Origin: Phycomyces nitens | Taxonomy: Eukaryota; Mucoromycota; Mucoromycetes; Mucorales; Phycomycetaceae | Direction: 5' to 3' | Length of the DNA: 64,000 bases | NCBI GenBank assembly: GCA_022702545.1 | Contig: JAHRBC010000003.1 | Location: 4,960,001-5,024,000 of the forward strand | In this document: in pieces, positions 26,735 to 36,988 of the stretch | Position numbering within the stretch: the first letter of the stretch is position 1 | How the letters are laid out: the number at the start of each line of letters is the position of its first letter | Position numbers and translations under genes: made by a program | The notes under the pieces: generated by a model | What the model was told of the DNA's origin: nothing | The model's database searches: none | Seen by the model: only the letters and a program-made list of their open reading frames with translations

Positions 26735-28518
26735 TTACAAGCGCTTTACAAGGCCCAATCTTTTGGATTCATTGTCATATACAGACACAAACTGCTGCAG
26801 AAAACCATAGCCTAGAATGGCGCCTACAAAAGGAGGCGATTCTTGAAAGTAGGTGTAGCAGAAATTGGAGCCATTTTCCAGCTAGTATTTCAAAAAAGAG
26901 GTATATGAATACTAGTATTTAGAGTCAAGTATAGAGTCATGGCACTTACTATACCGCCTGTGATGACATAATCCTTTGGCTCCAGAGTAAAGTCCGTGCC
27001 TCCCATGGTTAGGGTGACGGACGGCAGGTCAGTCGAAGTGCAGGGTACGAGATATTGGCCAGAAAAGTCTCGTCTTAGGCCTCTCACATTTGAGAATATC
27101 TTGGTTGTCACTGGTTCAGGGAGTAGAACTAGGGTAGATCCCGTATCCAGTAGACCAGAAAGACCATCGTCAATTGGAATCTTTGTCCCATTGATAGAAA
27201 TGTTATCAATGTTGGCTGCCCAGTAATCCTATTGTCCTACATATCAATTATCATGTAGAGTTTTGGGATTGCTATCGAAAAGAGTAAATTGGGTTACCTG
27301 GAAATCCTCGTTTGTGGTGAGGGGCATGTAGGTAATATTGCCATTGACGCGCTTCATGTCCACTGGTGATAGTTAGCATTAATAAACAGCATAATTGCAA
27401 CTTACCACCCCCAAACGTAATCTCGCCATTGATCCGGTTGATTTCCTGGGCCTGGTGCTCGACAGGATGAAAGTAAATGGAAAAGATACTCTTGTCAATT
27501 ATGCTTTGGGTGTGCATGGTTGTGACAATTGTAGGGACAATGACACCATATGGATTATTGTAGACCGTTAGGTTATCTGGACCTGCAAGGAATGGTTAAC
27601 TTGGGGTGGTGAGGGCCAAGCACACCAACGCCTACTACTTACCAATACCCATGATTCCATCTAATTGAAACAACAGATACAATGATATTATACATCTTTT
27701 ATAATCAATACACAATCCAACTAAACCGTCTACATGTGTTTACCTGCACCATCCATTGTGAGCTCTCCATCGTTTAGATCAGATACACCAAAGTTCTAAA
27801 GCTTCATGAGCAATTGACCCATACCATATACAATATACTTACCACGTTGGGAATCGAGACGCCATTAAGGCTCATGGTATCCTAGACCAACATTTGATTT
27901 ACTGATGTCCTTTAACAAATAATTCGGAAACTTACTCTGGCATAGATTCCATTGGAGAAGCCATCACCATACCGAATATTGAACACCAACTGAGATGGGC
28001 GGAATGTACTAGAATCCGAGATATTTAATGTGTGGGCAGGATAGCCACAGTAACGACCACAACCCTTGGTAGGAACCCAAGTGGTGGAGGAGCCTAAACT
28101 CGGTTTAGACAAGCCCGCCAACATCTTCTTTTTCAACTTTACAAAGACTTGCCTGTGTCCAAGAGTAGTGTAAATGCCTGTGGTGGTGTGCCTAATGGAT
28201 CCAACCGGTTGTTTTTGAGTTGTGATTATATGACATCTTATATATTACCAAAAGAGACATCTATTAAATACTATATAGATATAGATTACATTAGCTCTGC
28301 TCCAAAAAAAATAATCATCCAAATAATCCCATACTTACGGCCAGATCAACGTTCTCAAGAAACGATCCCACCGTACTCCCCATCCTTTGTCTCCCCCATA
28401 CAGTGACTCCCGAATTCTTGCGATCGACAGCCAGAAATGGGACCGAGAGTAGTTTGGTGGCAAAGACACAAGTCAGAGATACAGCCAAAAGGAAACAGAG
28501 ACCATGGGTATAGGCCAT
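26735..28518 (-). CDS. Secreted pepsin-like aspartic protease
   Basis: Eleven exons: 28518-28339, 28270-28249, 28191-28153, 28093-27936, 27881-27843, 27795-27744, 27660-27643, 27582-27406, 27362-27298, 27228-26950 and 26881-26735, giving 391 residues. The N-terminus is a signal peptide (LCFLLAVSLTCVFA). The first catalytic site is YLIDVSFGTPPQAFTLLL followed by DTGSS, and the second is GLLDTGSTLVLLP. The flap-region Tyr lies in FNIRYGDG. WVPTKGCGRYC supplies a disulfide-type pair, and the protein ends LGLVKRL. Family length is normal. Two exons are microexons of 22 and 18 bases; the 22-base one encodes YLIDVSF and is needed to reach GTPPQ. The intron splitting DTG|SS (28152-28094) requires a GC-AG donor (ACAG|GCAAGT). 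No GPI-type tail is visible, so it is probably secreted or vacuolar. Confidence 0.92.
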
Positions 28519-28925
28519 GATTGCTAAAGGGTTAGATTTAATAGAGTTACAAGACAAGGTGCAAGCAAGTATATTTATACAAGTCCAAGAGAACCGCCAA
28601 AAGAATGGGAATGTAGACAGACAGAGTTCAAATCCGGGTAAAAAGCACCTTGGCCTCTTGATTCTAATACGACCATTTGCAAGATAATCATTCCAGAGCT
28701 TTTATTATTATTACTATTATTATTATTATTATTACTGCTACTACTATTATTCGGCCTTGACGATCAGCACCTCTTTAACATTCATACACACACACACACA
28801 CACACACACAATAAATGGAGATGGACAAAAAAAACCGCAATATATACATATACATATATATACATATACACACATACATATATATATATTCACAAAGTGG
28901 CCATAAATCACATTGGTAAAATAGC
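28519..28925. other. Spacer with simple repeats upstream of the protease
   Basis: About 400 bases with a (TTA)n tract at about 28703-28751, (CA)n at 28785-28811 and TA/CA-rich DNA to about 28890. No gene is supported. Confidence 0.55.
28785..28811. repeat. (CA)n microsatellite
   Basis: About 13 CA units downstream of the eS24 stop codon. Confidence 0.85.
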
Positions 28926-29576
28926 TTATTTCTTGCCAGCGTTGGCAGCCTTGGCCTTCTTGGTTCCGCGAACCTTCTTGGCACGGTTCTTCTTCTCCTT
29001 GCGCTGCTTGCGGCCACCCTTGCCAGCCTCAGCCTTGCCAATGCGGGCGAGACGGTACTTGGGCTCAAACTTCATCAAGGCCTCAACGGTATCGTAAACA
29101 AGACCGAAACCGGTGGTCTTTCCTCCACCAAAGTGGGTCTTGAAGCCAAAGACAGAGACACGTTCCTTCTCAGCCTTGTAGAGCTTGCCGAGCTTCTCAC
29201 GGAGTTCGTCCTTGGAGACGTTGGCAAGTCCGGGGTGGATGACATCCACGACCATCTGCTTGCGCTGGAGCAGGCGGTTGGTGAGGAATTTGCGGGTGCG
29301 GATAGTAACAGTCGAAGCGTCGGCCTAAGAAAGTGGGAATGGGCGGGTTAATAGGATCGTTGGATGATGATGATGGATGGATGGAATTCTAATGTGCACA
29401 ATTATAATTGTATGTGTGTGTGTGCATGCGTGTGTGTGCGCGTAGAGGGCGATATCATTGACCCATATTGACCCCCCTTTTTTTTGGGACCTATCCAGAC
29501 CCATCCCTATTCCATCCATCCTTGGTGCTTGTCTCTACAGCTAATGCTGATCACATCCACTATGCCTACATACCAT
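28926..29576 (-). CDS. RPS24: Small-subunit ribosomal protein eS24
   Basis: The coding sequence starts with an exon consisting only of the ATG (29576-29574). A GTATGT donor and a 249-base intron follow, then one long exon at 29324-28926, giving 133 residues. The second exon reads [18 protein letters not shown], then [30 protein letters not shown] and a basic tail with [17 protein letters not shown]. These are the eS24 signatures at normal length. eS24 is a component of the 40S subunit needed for pre-rRNA processing. An intron immediately after the start codon is a common arrangement in fungal ribosomal protein genes. The frame upstream of the acceptor lacks an alternative in-frame ATG, which supports the spliced start. 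Confidence 0.95.
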
Positions 29577-29842
29577 TATGGTCAGTACAAAGGGAGGATT
29601 CAATAATCACCACGTTGGCTTGAATTTGGAGTGGTCGGGCAGCAGAGCAGGCTGGACAGGCGGTGCAGTGACTGCTATTTCGACCCTGAATTTGACAGAA
29701 AGGCACAATACAATAATGATGGTAATGGAGATTGAACAAATGTATACATTTATTATATTGGGAGCGAGATGGACAAATGTACAGCTTAATTATATATATA
29801 TATATAATATTATATTATTATTATTATTATTATTATTTTGGA

Positions 29843-30974
29843 TTAAATAAGGCCTCTAGAGACGGCTACTTCGGCATTCAATACTGAACTTCCTGCAGCA
29901 CCCAGTACAGTGTTGTGCACCAGGAGGACAAACTTGAGATCGAGCACAGGGCACTTGCGGACACGGCCAACAGTGACTGCCTGACCCTTTTCATTGTCAC
30001 GGTCCAAGCGAGGCTGGGGTCTGTCACTGTCCTTGGTGATGACAATGGCACGTCCGGGAGCCATGTGGCAGTTGAGTGCCTGGGCCTCACAAGTATATTT
30101 GTCCAGGGCCTCATACACAGCCTCGATAGAAGGAGGAGGCTGGTTAATGAACTTTACCGACACACTCTCGAGATGGCCGTCCAAAACAGGCACACGGGTG
30201 CAGGTAGCAGAGACGGTCATGGTCTCGAGGGGAGCAAACTCCTTGCCGTTGGCAGTGACACCACCGAGGATCTTTGAGGCCTCAAACTCCATCTTTTCCT
30301 CCTCTCCTCCAATGTGGGGCACAACATTGTCAAAGATGTCCAGACTAGGCACACCGGGGTAGCCTGCGCCAGAGATGGCCTGCTGGGTATGGACAATGAT
30401 GTGGCTCATGGGTCCAAATGCATCCTGGAGTGCCTTGAGGGGAACGACAAGACCAGTAGTGGAGCAATTGGCATTGGTGATAATGAAACCCTTTTTGAGG
30501 TTGTGGAGAGCACGCTGCTGGGGAATGAGGTCAAAGTGAGAGGTGTTGACGGTAGGAACAATCAAAGGCACAGTAGGCTCACGGCGATAGTTCTTTGCGT
30601 TGGAGAAGACAGCAAGATCTGCCTTTAAGAAGGCCATTTCTAAACAAATTCACCTGTCAAAACCAGGGATAGGTTGATTTGCAAACAAAATTACCAATTT
30701 CACCAGCAAAGTCGGCATCCAGACCAGAAAATACAACGTCGCACTCCTTGAACTGGTCGGCCACACAAGCCTTTACGGTGAGATCCTTGACGTTTTCAGG
30801 GATAGGGCGGCTCTGCTTCCATTTGACAGCATCCTTGTATGCCTTTCCGGCCGAGCGAGAAGACGCACCAAGAGCATGGATGACAAAAACAGGATGATCT
30901 GCCAACAAGAGGATGAATCTCTGGCCTACTGTTCCAGTAGCACCGAGGATTCCGACTTTTTTGGTGGGCGACAT
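29843..30974 (-). CDS. HOM2: Aspartate-semialdehyde dehydrogenase
   Basis: Two exons, 30974-30695 and 30639-29843, give 358 residues. The enzyme reduces aspartyl-4-phosphate to aspartate semialdehyde with NADPH. This is the branch step leading to threonine, methionine and isoleucine (and to lysine in organisms using the diaminopimelate route). The nucleotide-binding loop [13 protein letters not shown] lies at the N-terminus. The catalytic cysteine is in [23 protein letters not shown] follows, and the substrate-binding/catalytic His lies in VLDGHLESV. The C-terminal [15 protein letters not shown] is typical of fungal and archaeal-type enzymes. Length is normal. A perfect Gcn4-type TGACTCA lies 83 bases upstream of the start, consistent with general amino acid control. 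Confidence 0.96.
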
Positions 30975-31299
30975 TTGTTAAAGAAGAGAAAGAGAGACGG
31001 ATTGACGGGAATCAAAGGTAGATCTGAACTAATTGGCAAGACCGGGGGTTTAAATATGACTCATACCAGCATGTACACATATTCGTAGATCCAGCACAGA
31101 TATCTCTTTCTCTTTGGATGAAACCCAATTGCATATTCTGATATGAGCTTGCAATTCGGAAACCTTGCAAAGTACAAAAAGTATATTCCATAGTGTGCTG
31201 TACTTTAATAATAATATAATAAAAACCAACCGTATCATTGCTCTTTCGATTGATAACCCGCCCACATTTCACGTGGCTGGCGCACTTGTTCTACCAAAC
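30975..31299. promoter_or_regulatory. Divergent promoter region between HOM2 and the KH-protein gene
   Basis: 325 bases separate the two start codons. It contains a TGACTCA at 31057-31063 and a CACGTG at 31270-31275. Confidence 0.5.
31057..31063. promoter_or_regulatory. Gcn4-type site (TGACTCA) upstream of HOM2
   Basis: An exact match to the bZIP Gcn4/CpcA consensus, 83 bases from the HOM2 start codon. Position and the target's role in amino acid synthesis make it plausible, but binding is inferred. Confidence 0.55.
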
Positions 31300-32091
31300 A
31301 TGCAAAAGATCCTGCGAATGATGGAAGGTCGTCCTGGCCAGTATCTTGTCACCCTTCGTGCATTGCTGCCACCAAAGAAGATTGGAATCCTCATTGGAAA
31401 AAACGCAGCCAGCTTACGAACAATTGAAACCGATTTTAACGTCAGACTATACTTTCACTCTGAATTTGACGATTACGGACGACTGACCACATGTGTTGGC
31501 TATCCCCTCCAAACCGCCTGTGCTTGGAGGGACATTTTGTTCAAGATATATAACGACTCTCGTTTTCCAGATGTAAAGCACCATCAACCAAAACCAGCCG
31601 TCCTGCTAACCCTCATATCATAGAGACGAGAGATCAAGTTTCTTGTGCCCCTGACCCTGGCAGCCAAGTTACAGGATCCATATTTTTCGGTCCTGTCCAA
31701 TAAAGATGCTCATCAATGCGATTTGGCCGAGATTGCCAATGTCAGTGGGGTTGATTTGATTCTCCAGCACGAAGCACTTCCCAATACTACTGAACAGATC
31801 CTTGTGTTTTCTGTCGAGAATCTCGATCCACCATCCCTTGATGCATTTGAGATGGCCGTCAAGATGCTTGCGACCTGTTTTGAACACTACTCCCACGATG
31901 TATACTCCCCCATAAACCTCTACTACCTACCCCACTGCGCAGATAATCCTCCTGTGCAATCACCGGCCTACGAACATTCTATAAATAGTCGTAACAATGA
32001 AATAAACCGACCCAAAGATCTTGAGGATCTTTATGAAGCCAGTTCAGGCCATCATGGCTGCAATGATGGATCCCATGCACCCAATCCCTAA
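31300..32091 (+). CDS. KH-domain RNA-binding protein (PBP2/Hek2-like)
   Basis: Exon 1 is 31300-31572 and exon 2 is 31624-32091, joining in phase (RFPD|RREIKF) and giving about 246 residues. The first KH domain, about residues 12-85, has VTLRALLPPKKIGILIGKNAASL with the GxxG-type loop IGKN, then IETDFNVRLYF. A second, degenerate KH-like segment follows: FLVPLTLAAKL, IANVSGVDLIL, and EQILVFSVENLD with a helix. It lacks a GxxG. The protein is likely an RNA-binding regulator; no RNA target can be inferred. The start is the first ATG in the open frame. The 3' end is uncertain: a possible 52-base intron (31992-32043) would join another frame reading QAIMAAMMDP and PKPPYLWASQAELCKL. That frame looks protein-like and would replace the last 33 residues. 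Confidence 0.75.
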
Positions 32092-32369
32092 ACCACCTTA
32101 TCTGTGGGCATCCCAAGCAGAGCTCTGCAAGCTTGACACTTTATATATATATATATATATATCTTTACCTAGTCTTAACAGTTGGTGGCTCTATATTTTA
32201 TTTCATTTTATTTTCATTTAAACACTCTGACAAGAAAAGGCAAAAAAAAGGTATTTTAGTCTTTCTGGATGACTTGGCCTTTTTACTTTTTATATATATA
32301 TATAAAGAATACATAAACTAATTTACATTGATATACATTTGTGTGTTTGTGTGTGTGTGTTTGTTTTGT

Positions 32370-33074
32370 CTATCGTTGGGATTTCTTTAATCCAATCCAT
32401 GGAAATCTAGGGCTATTATCCATGGTACGCTTGGATGTGGCTGGATCGATGGGTTTGGATAGTCCAAGACGTCGCTTCATGCGCTTAAATACGGATCGGG
32501 AGGATGTCGGAGGGAGATCGGTTGGGACACTGTACAGACTCGATGGATGGATAGAGTCTTCATAGTTGATTGACGATTGGAGTGAGGTGAAGCTGGTGCG
32601 GGAATACCGAATAAACTGCTTGAGGTGCCATCGATCAGGAAACGACGATGACGTCTGGAGTACAGGAGGTGGATCGAGATCATTTGTCCAGGGAACAAAC
32701 GAATTGGCACGCATGAGCTCAAGCACCGCATCAGCAGCAGGCACAAACAAGGTGGGTGTATAGTGATGAGTGCGTATGCGCGCAATGATATCCTCTCGGA
32801 TGTCACAGGGAATGTTAATCTCCTGAGGTGCATTGGGGTATATGTGAGTAGTCAAGATCGCGTGGCATGTGGTGCTGATATCTGGATGTGTTACAAGGGG
32901 ATCCTCCAAGGAGTCGGCAGCAGACGCGTCATCCTTGTACTGCTGAACTGCCATCCAGAATACAAGGTTTTCATGGCAAAACGATCTTTTCAAGTACTCT
33001 GAGAAGCAGTGGAAAAGATGGCTAGAGGGGTTCTGGAGGATGGATTCTAATGTCAGTACAGATTGACAGTGCAT
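32370..33074 (-). CDS. RGS-domain protein (regulator of G-protein signalling)
   Basis: A single exon of 234 residues. The RGS box covers about residues 8-130: LESILQNPSSHLFHCF, then YLKRSFCHENLVFWMAV, a region with TTHIYPNAPQEINIP, and a final helix VLELMRANSFVPW. RGS domains speed GTP hydrolysis by G-alpha subunits and so end receptor signalling. No DEP, PX or membrane segment is visible, making it a small stand-alone RGS protein. The C-terminal 100 residues are Ser/Pro/Arg-rich with a basic KRMKRRLGLSK patch, possibly for membrane or nuclear targeting (inference). It lies tail-to-head beside a phosphodiesterase gene, so two opposing regulators of cAMP signalling are adjacent. Confidence 0.9.
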   Translation of the reverse strand: MHCQSVLTLESILQNPSSHLFHCFSEYLKRSFCHENLVFWMAVQQYKDDASAADSLEDPLVTHPDISTTCHAILTTHIYPNAPQEINIPCDIREDIIARIRTHHYTPTLFVPAADAVLELMRANSFVPWTNDLDPPPVLQTSSSFPDRWHLKQFIRYSRTSFTSLQSSINYEDSIHPSSLYSVPTDLPPTSSRSVFKRMKRRLGLSKPIDPATSKRTMDNSPRFPWIGLKKSQR

Positions 33075-33399
33075 GCCTCAAGAAAAATATAAAAGGGGAA
33101 AGAGAGAAGAATAAAAAGGCTGGTGGCAAATGGGGGTTTATATACCTACAAGCCTTGACCATGTGTCATTGTAGAGATATTCGCGCCAACCAGGCAAAAA
33201 CAGAGCCAACAATAATTTAGTTTTTCAGGAATCCTGAACAGGTTTTTGAGTATTTAGGATAAGGAGAACGTGGCAAACCCCCCTCTTGTAACTCAAGGGA
33301 TGATAAAAGGGTGATAAAAGGCTATATATATTATGTCTACAAGTTTATTATTAAGGTACAGAAAAGAGGATCAAGAAGAATGTACAATTGGTTTTAACA

Positions 33400-34876
33400 T
33401 TAATGAATCTCGGGAACTGGAGAGCAGCGCTGCGAAATGTCAATGACACATTGGTCACTCTTGCGACGGTAGTAATTAGGTATGGATCGAGAATGGTTTC
33501 CGGCATGTGTTCTGGTGGCAGTGCTGTTGGTTCGTCTACTGCGTTTCAAGCGTCTCTGGAGATCTTCACCGTCCACAACCTCCACTGTACCTGCCGGGAC
33601 ACTCACCCGACAGTTGTTTGGATAGGATTTCCGTCGTGACGCAGCAGGAAAGTCTGGCCATGAAGTAGAGTCCTGCTTGAGTGCTCTCCACTTTTTGCGT
33701 GTGTCGACCATATTATCCAGGAAGACCTGGGCAGGTGGCAAGAGGTTGGCAAGGGCCTGGAAGAATGGGAGAATAAGATCACCAAACGTTAAGCTGATCA
33801 TCGGTTGGCTTATTTCAGTCCTGTCCATGTTGGGCGTGATGGGCAGACCTGCGGCCCGTTCGGCGTCTCCCTGTCGAAAGAACTCTTGGATAACGAGATC
33901 CGACCACTGTTTGGCCACCGGCCATGGTCGAACTGTGTTGTTGATGTCAGCCGCATGCATCAAAATACCGCACAGACTCAGGCGCTCATTAGGGTTCAGC
34001 ACCGGACTGTGGCTGCCATGTTCTCCAGGACTGCTTGGCTCAACAACATTTAGGCTGTCAAAGATGCTGATTAGCTTATTCTGGTGCTGGTAATGGTAAA
34101 TCATGTCTGTTCCAATGATTATTTCTTCAATTGCATCCAGCAAGTCCTGTTCTCTCTGCTTACTGCCCTTGGAATCGCCGGGAATTGTCTTTAGGATCCT
34201 GTGCTTCTCTAATAGGTCGCGCGTTATATCGACCGACAAGGACTCGAGTACAGATTGGTCGTGGTACCGTTTGGCAAGATCGGTTTGAAGATTGATTTGG
34301 TAAAGATTATTGTAGCCCGTCTATAAACAGTAAACAAAAGGAGAATTGTTAATTGCCTTTTTTAGCCAGGGGGTTTTGTGTGCCTTGGTCTCCTTGCAGA
34401 GGAGGCTAGAGGACGTTGTTAACTTACATGGCCAGCGTCATGGCATAATGCGGCTATCATTAGAGACGCAATGTCAATCGGCAGTATATATCGAGACGCC
34501 GTCATCTCAGCAACAAGGTAATACACGATTGTCACCACATCTGCAGCGTGATAAAAGGTGTGATAGGGCGTGTCGAGATAGGCAGCATCCGCGTCAATGA
34601 AGAAATCGAGCAGCTGGGAGGGGGTGATGGCCAATGAGGTGCTGACACCCAGCTTGACAAACAGACCAAGCAAGTGGCCATATATGTGTGTTCGTTTGTG
34701 GTCCAGGACATTAAAGTAGGCCGTAATTGGCGGACTGTGGCCATTGAGAGTTCGTAGGAATTGCTGTCAAACCAAGATAGTTTAGGACCCATTATATTCC
34801 CAAAGACCAACTTACTTACCTTTTCGATTAGCAGCAAATCTTGAGGGGAGAGATTGTTGTGTTTGAGAGTGAGCAT
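33400..34876 (-). CDS. Class I 3',5'-cyclic-nucleotide phosphodiesterase (second copy, catalytic domain only)
   Basis: Three exons, 34876-34820, 34763-34428 and 34320-33400, give 437 residues. The HD-type catalytic core has YHTFYHAADV (His87/His91), LCHDAGHTGYNN (His127, Asp128, His131) and CGILMHAADINN. QEFFRQGDAERAAGLPITPNMDR matches the region carrying the conserved Gln/Glu and Asp-Arg motifs. Residues from about 340 on are a basic, Ser/Arg-rich tail (KRSRRTNSTATRTHAG). It has no receiver domain, unlike the phosphodiesterase at 9.8-12.6 kb, and the two sequences differ enough to be separate subfamilies rather than a recent duplication. It is expected to lower cAMP/cGMP; substrate preference cannot be read from the sequence. 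Confidence 0.93.
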
Positions 34877-36988
34877 CAGTAATCAGTACTGGATATAAAG
34901 CAGGTGAAGTTTTTGTTTTATTTTATGAAAGAAAGAAGGAAGTTTGGAATATTTTCAAAAATATCATTTATATAAAAGAACCTTTGCGATGAGATAATTG
35001 CTTTATTGGGCAATCGGAGCTTGCTAGATGTCCAAACCACTTGGGTTCCTTCTATGATTTATGGCGTCATCAGCAGTACAGCTCGTCTTTCGAGTGCTCA
35101 TGATAGATCTTGTAGTTCAATTTGATCAACGGTGCAATTCCACTTGTATTGCAAGGCCCACGACAATTGGATCCTTTCTAATTGCAGAATGCATGAAAAA
35201 TTCAAAAATATAAAAAAGAATCTGAAATTAAACACCCAAAGAATCCTATTTGGCCACCAGATATGAAACCACAGAAAATAATGTGGCGAGAAATAAATAG
35301 AGCTCGCTAGGATCCTCTGGCCAGGACTTTCTTTATTGGCTAAACTCAATTCCACAGACATATCAATCATTATCAACCAAATCAATAACCCCACCTTTTG
35401 GCTCAATAGCATCATTGGATCAATGGTCTGCTCAGCCTATTGCTCAAATAATTATCATCTGGGGCTATTTTTATTCTGCCAAAGACACTACCAGTCTGCA
35501 GAAAGTGAAATTTCGGAGTATTAATCTGGAGTTGAATATTTATACATTACTCTTTAAAGATATATATATATATATATATGCTTACTATGCACACAAGGCG
35601 TATCTTGCAACAACAAGATCTTGTCATGGAAGCTAAAAGTGAACGACTATTAATCAGTTTAATAAAAATATGCTAAACAAACGACAAACTACTACATGGC
35701 TGTCTAATTGGCCAGCTTCATCGGGCATTGATCTTGTATATCGGCGCCAATAAAGCATGAAAGCCATTCTGATCTGGATCAAACTTGTCTAAAAAGAAGC
35801 TTTCATTATTACTGTTTTATATTATTAGAATAGTTGATTTCTCCTTTCTTCTCACAACTGTAAGTAACGTTTGCAAAGAACAATAGCCTGATTATCAGAA
35901 AACAAAACTGGAATAATAATGAACAATAAAACATATCTTCTAAGCATATTTGGTTGTACAGACAGGATCTACAGCAAGGACCAATCAGCCAAAAGATAAA
36001 TATACAAATATGTATATATCTACTGCTTGTAAGCATCAGTCAAGTCATGGCTTGGTGATAAAGGAGAGAATCGGCCAATCTCCTACAAAAGGCGATTGTT
36101 ACAACCTAACCCATTCAAACTCTCCATAAACACAAAGACTATCAAAGTTTAAGTTGAAATTCCTTTTGTTTGCCCCTCCATTGACAGAAAAAAAAAGAAG
36201 TTTTTTTATGTGTGCATTGGAAGCTAGCCAAAATAATTCACCAGTTCCAAATCCTCGATTCTGCCACGCAATTAGGTTTCTTGGCCAACAGGGCATCTAA
36301 TACATGAATCCTTTTGCTCTTTTAATTCACAAGAGGAAGAAAAAACCAAGCCAACACCAGCATTCTTTGGCTTAGAACAAAAAGACAGAAAATTACCTTT
36401 TAATCTTGATTTTTTTTTGCAAGTGGCTTGTGCCACCATGAATAGACTACCAACCCCTGAAACCTTTAAACCGCAAAAATATCGCAAAATTGAAACAATA
36501 TATCTTTACACATTTATACCACAATAGGACGGAGTGTGTAATAATCGATAGACGTATGAAAAAAAGGGGGGGGGAAATGAATGCCATTTTGCAAGCCACG
36601 CATATTTTATAAATTCCACTATATAATTGATTCCAGTCTTGCCGTACTAGGCTTGAGAGTATCAATAACTGTAGCAAACTGTTGTTTTGACGCTTATAGT
36701 TTGAATGTATTTAATCATCAATTGCATTTCTTTTTTTATCAGTTCAAGCCATAATCAGCAATACAAAAATCATAAATCAATTGCTTTGCAACACGAAAGC
36801 CAGTCACATTCACACTATTAAACACCGACAAATTACGGCCTAGGAAAAGCGAGCTGCCTCTTCCTGCGAGAATTTTGTGACTGTGTCGACGTCAGGGAAG
36901 TCTATATTCAAGAGCCGCTTATGTTTTTTTTATGATATGTTGCCTCACACTGGCTTTTCTTTGACCCTTTCAGCAAACGACGTGAATG
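34877..36988. other. Gene-poor AT-rich spacer
   Basis: About 2.1 kb between divergent genes. Short ORFs on both strands lack motifs and coding composition. A TA run lies at 35560-35580. No gene is supported. Confidence 0.5.

Noticed and set aside
28621..28660. tRNA-like TTCAAATCC sequence
   Set aside because: The flanking bases cannot form a T-stem or cloverleaf.
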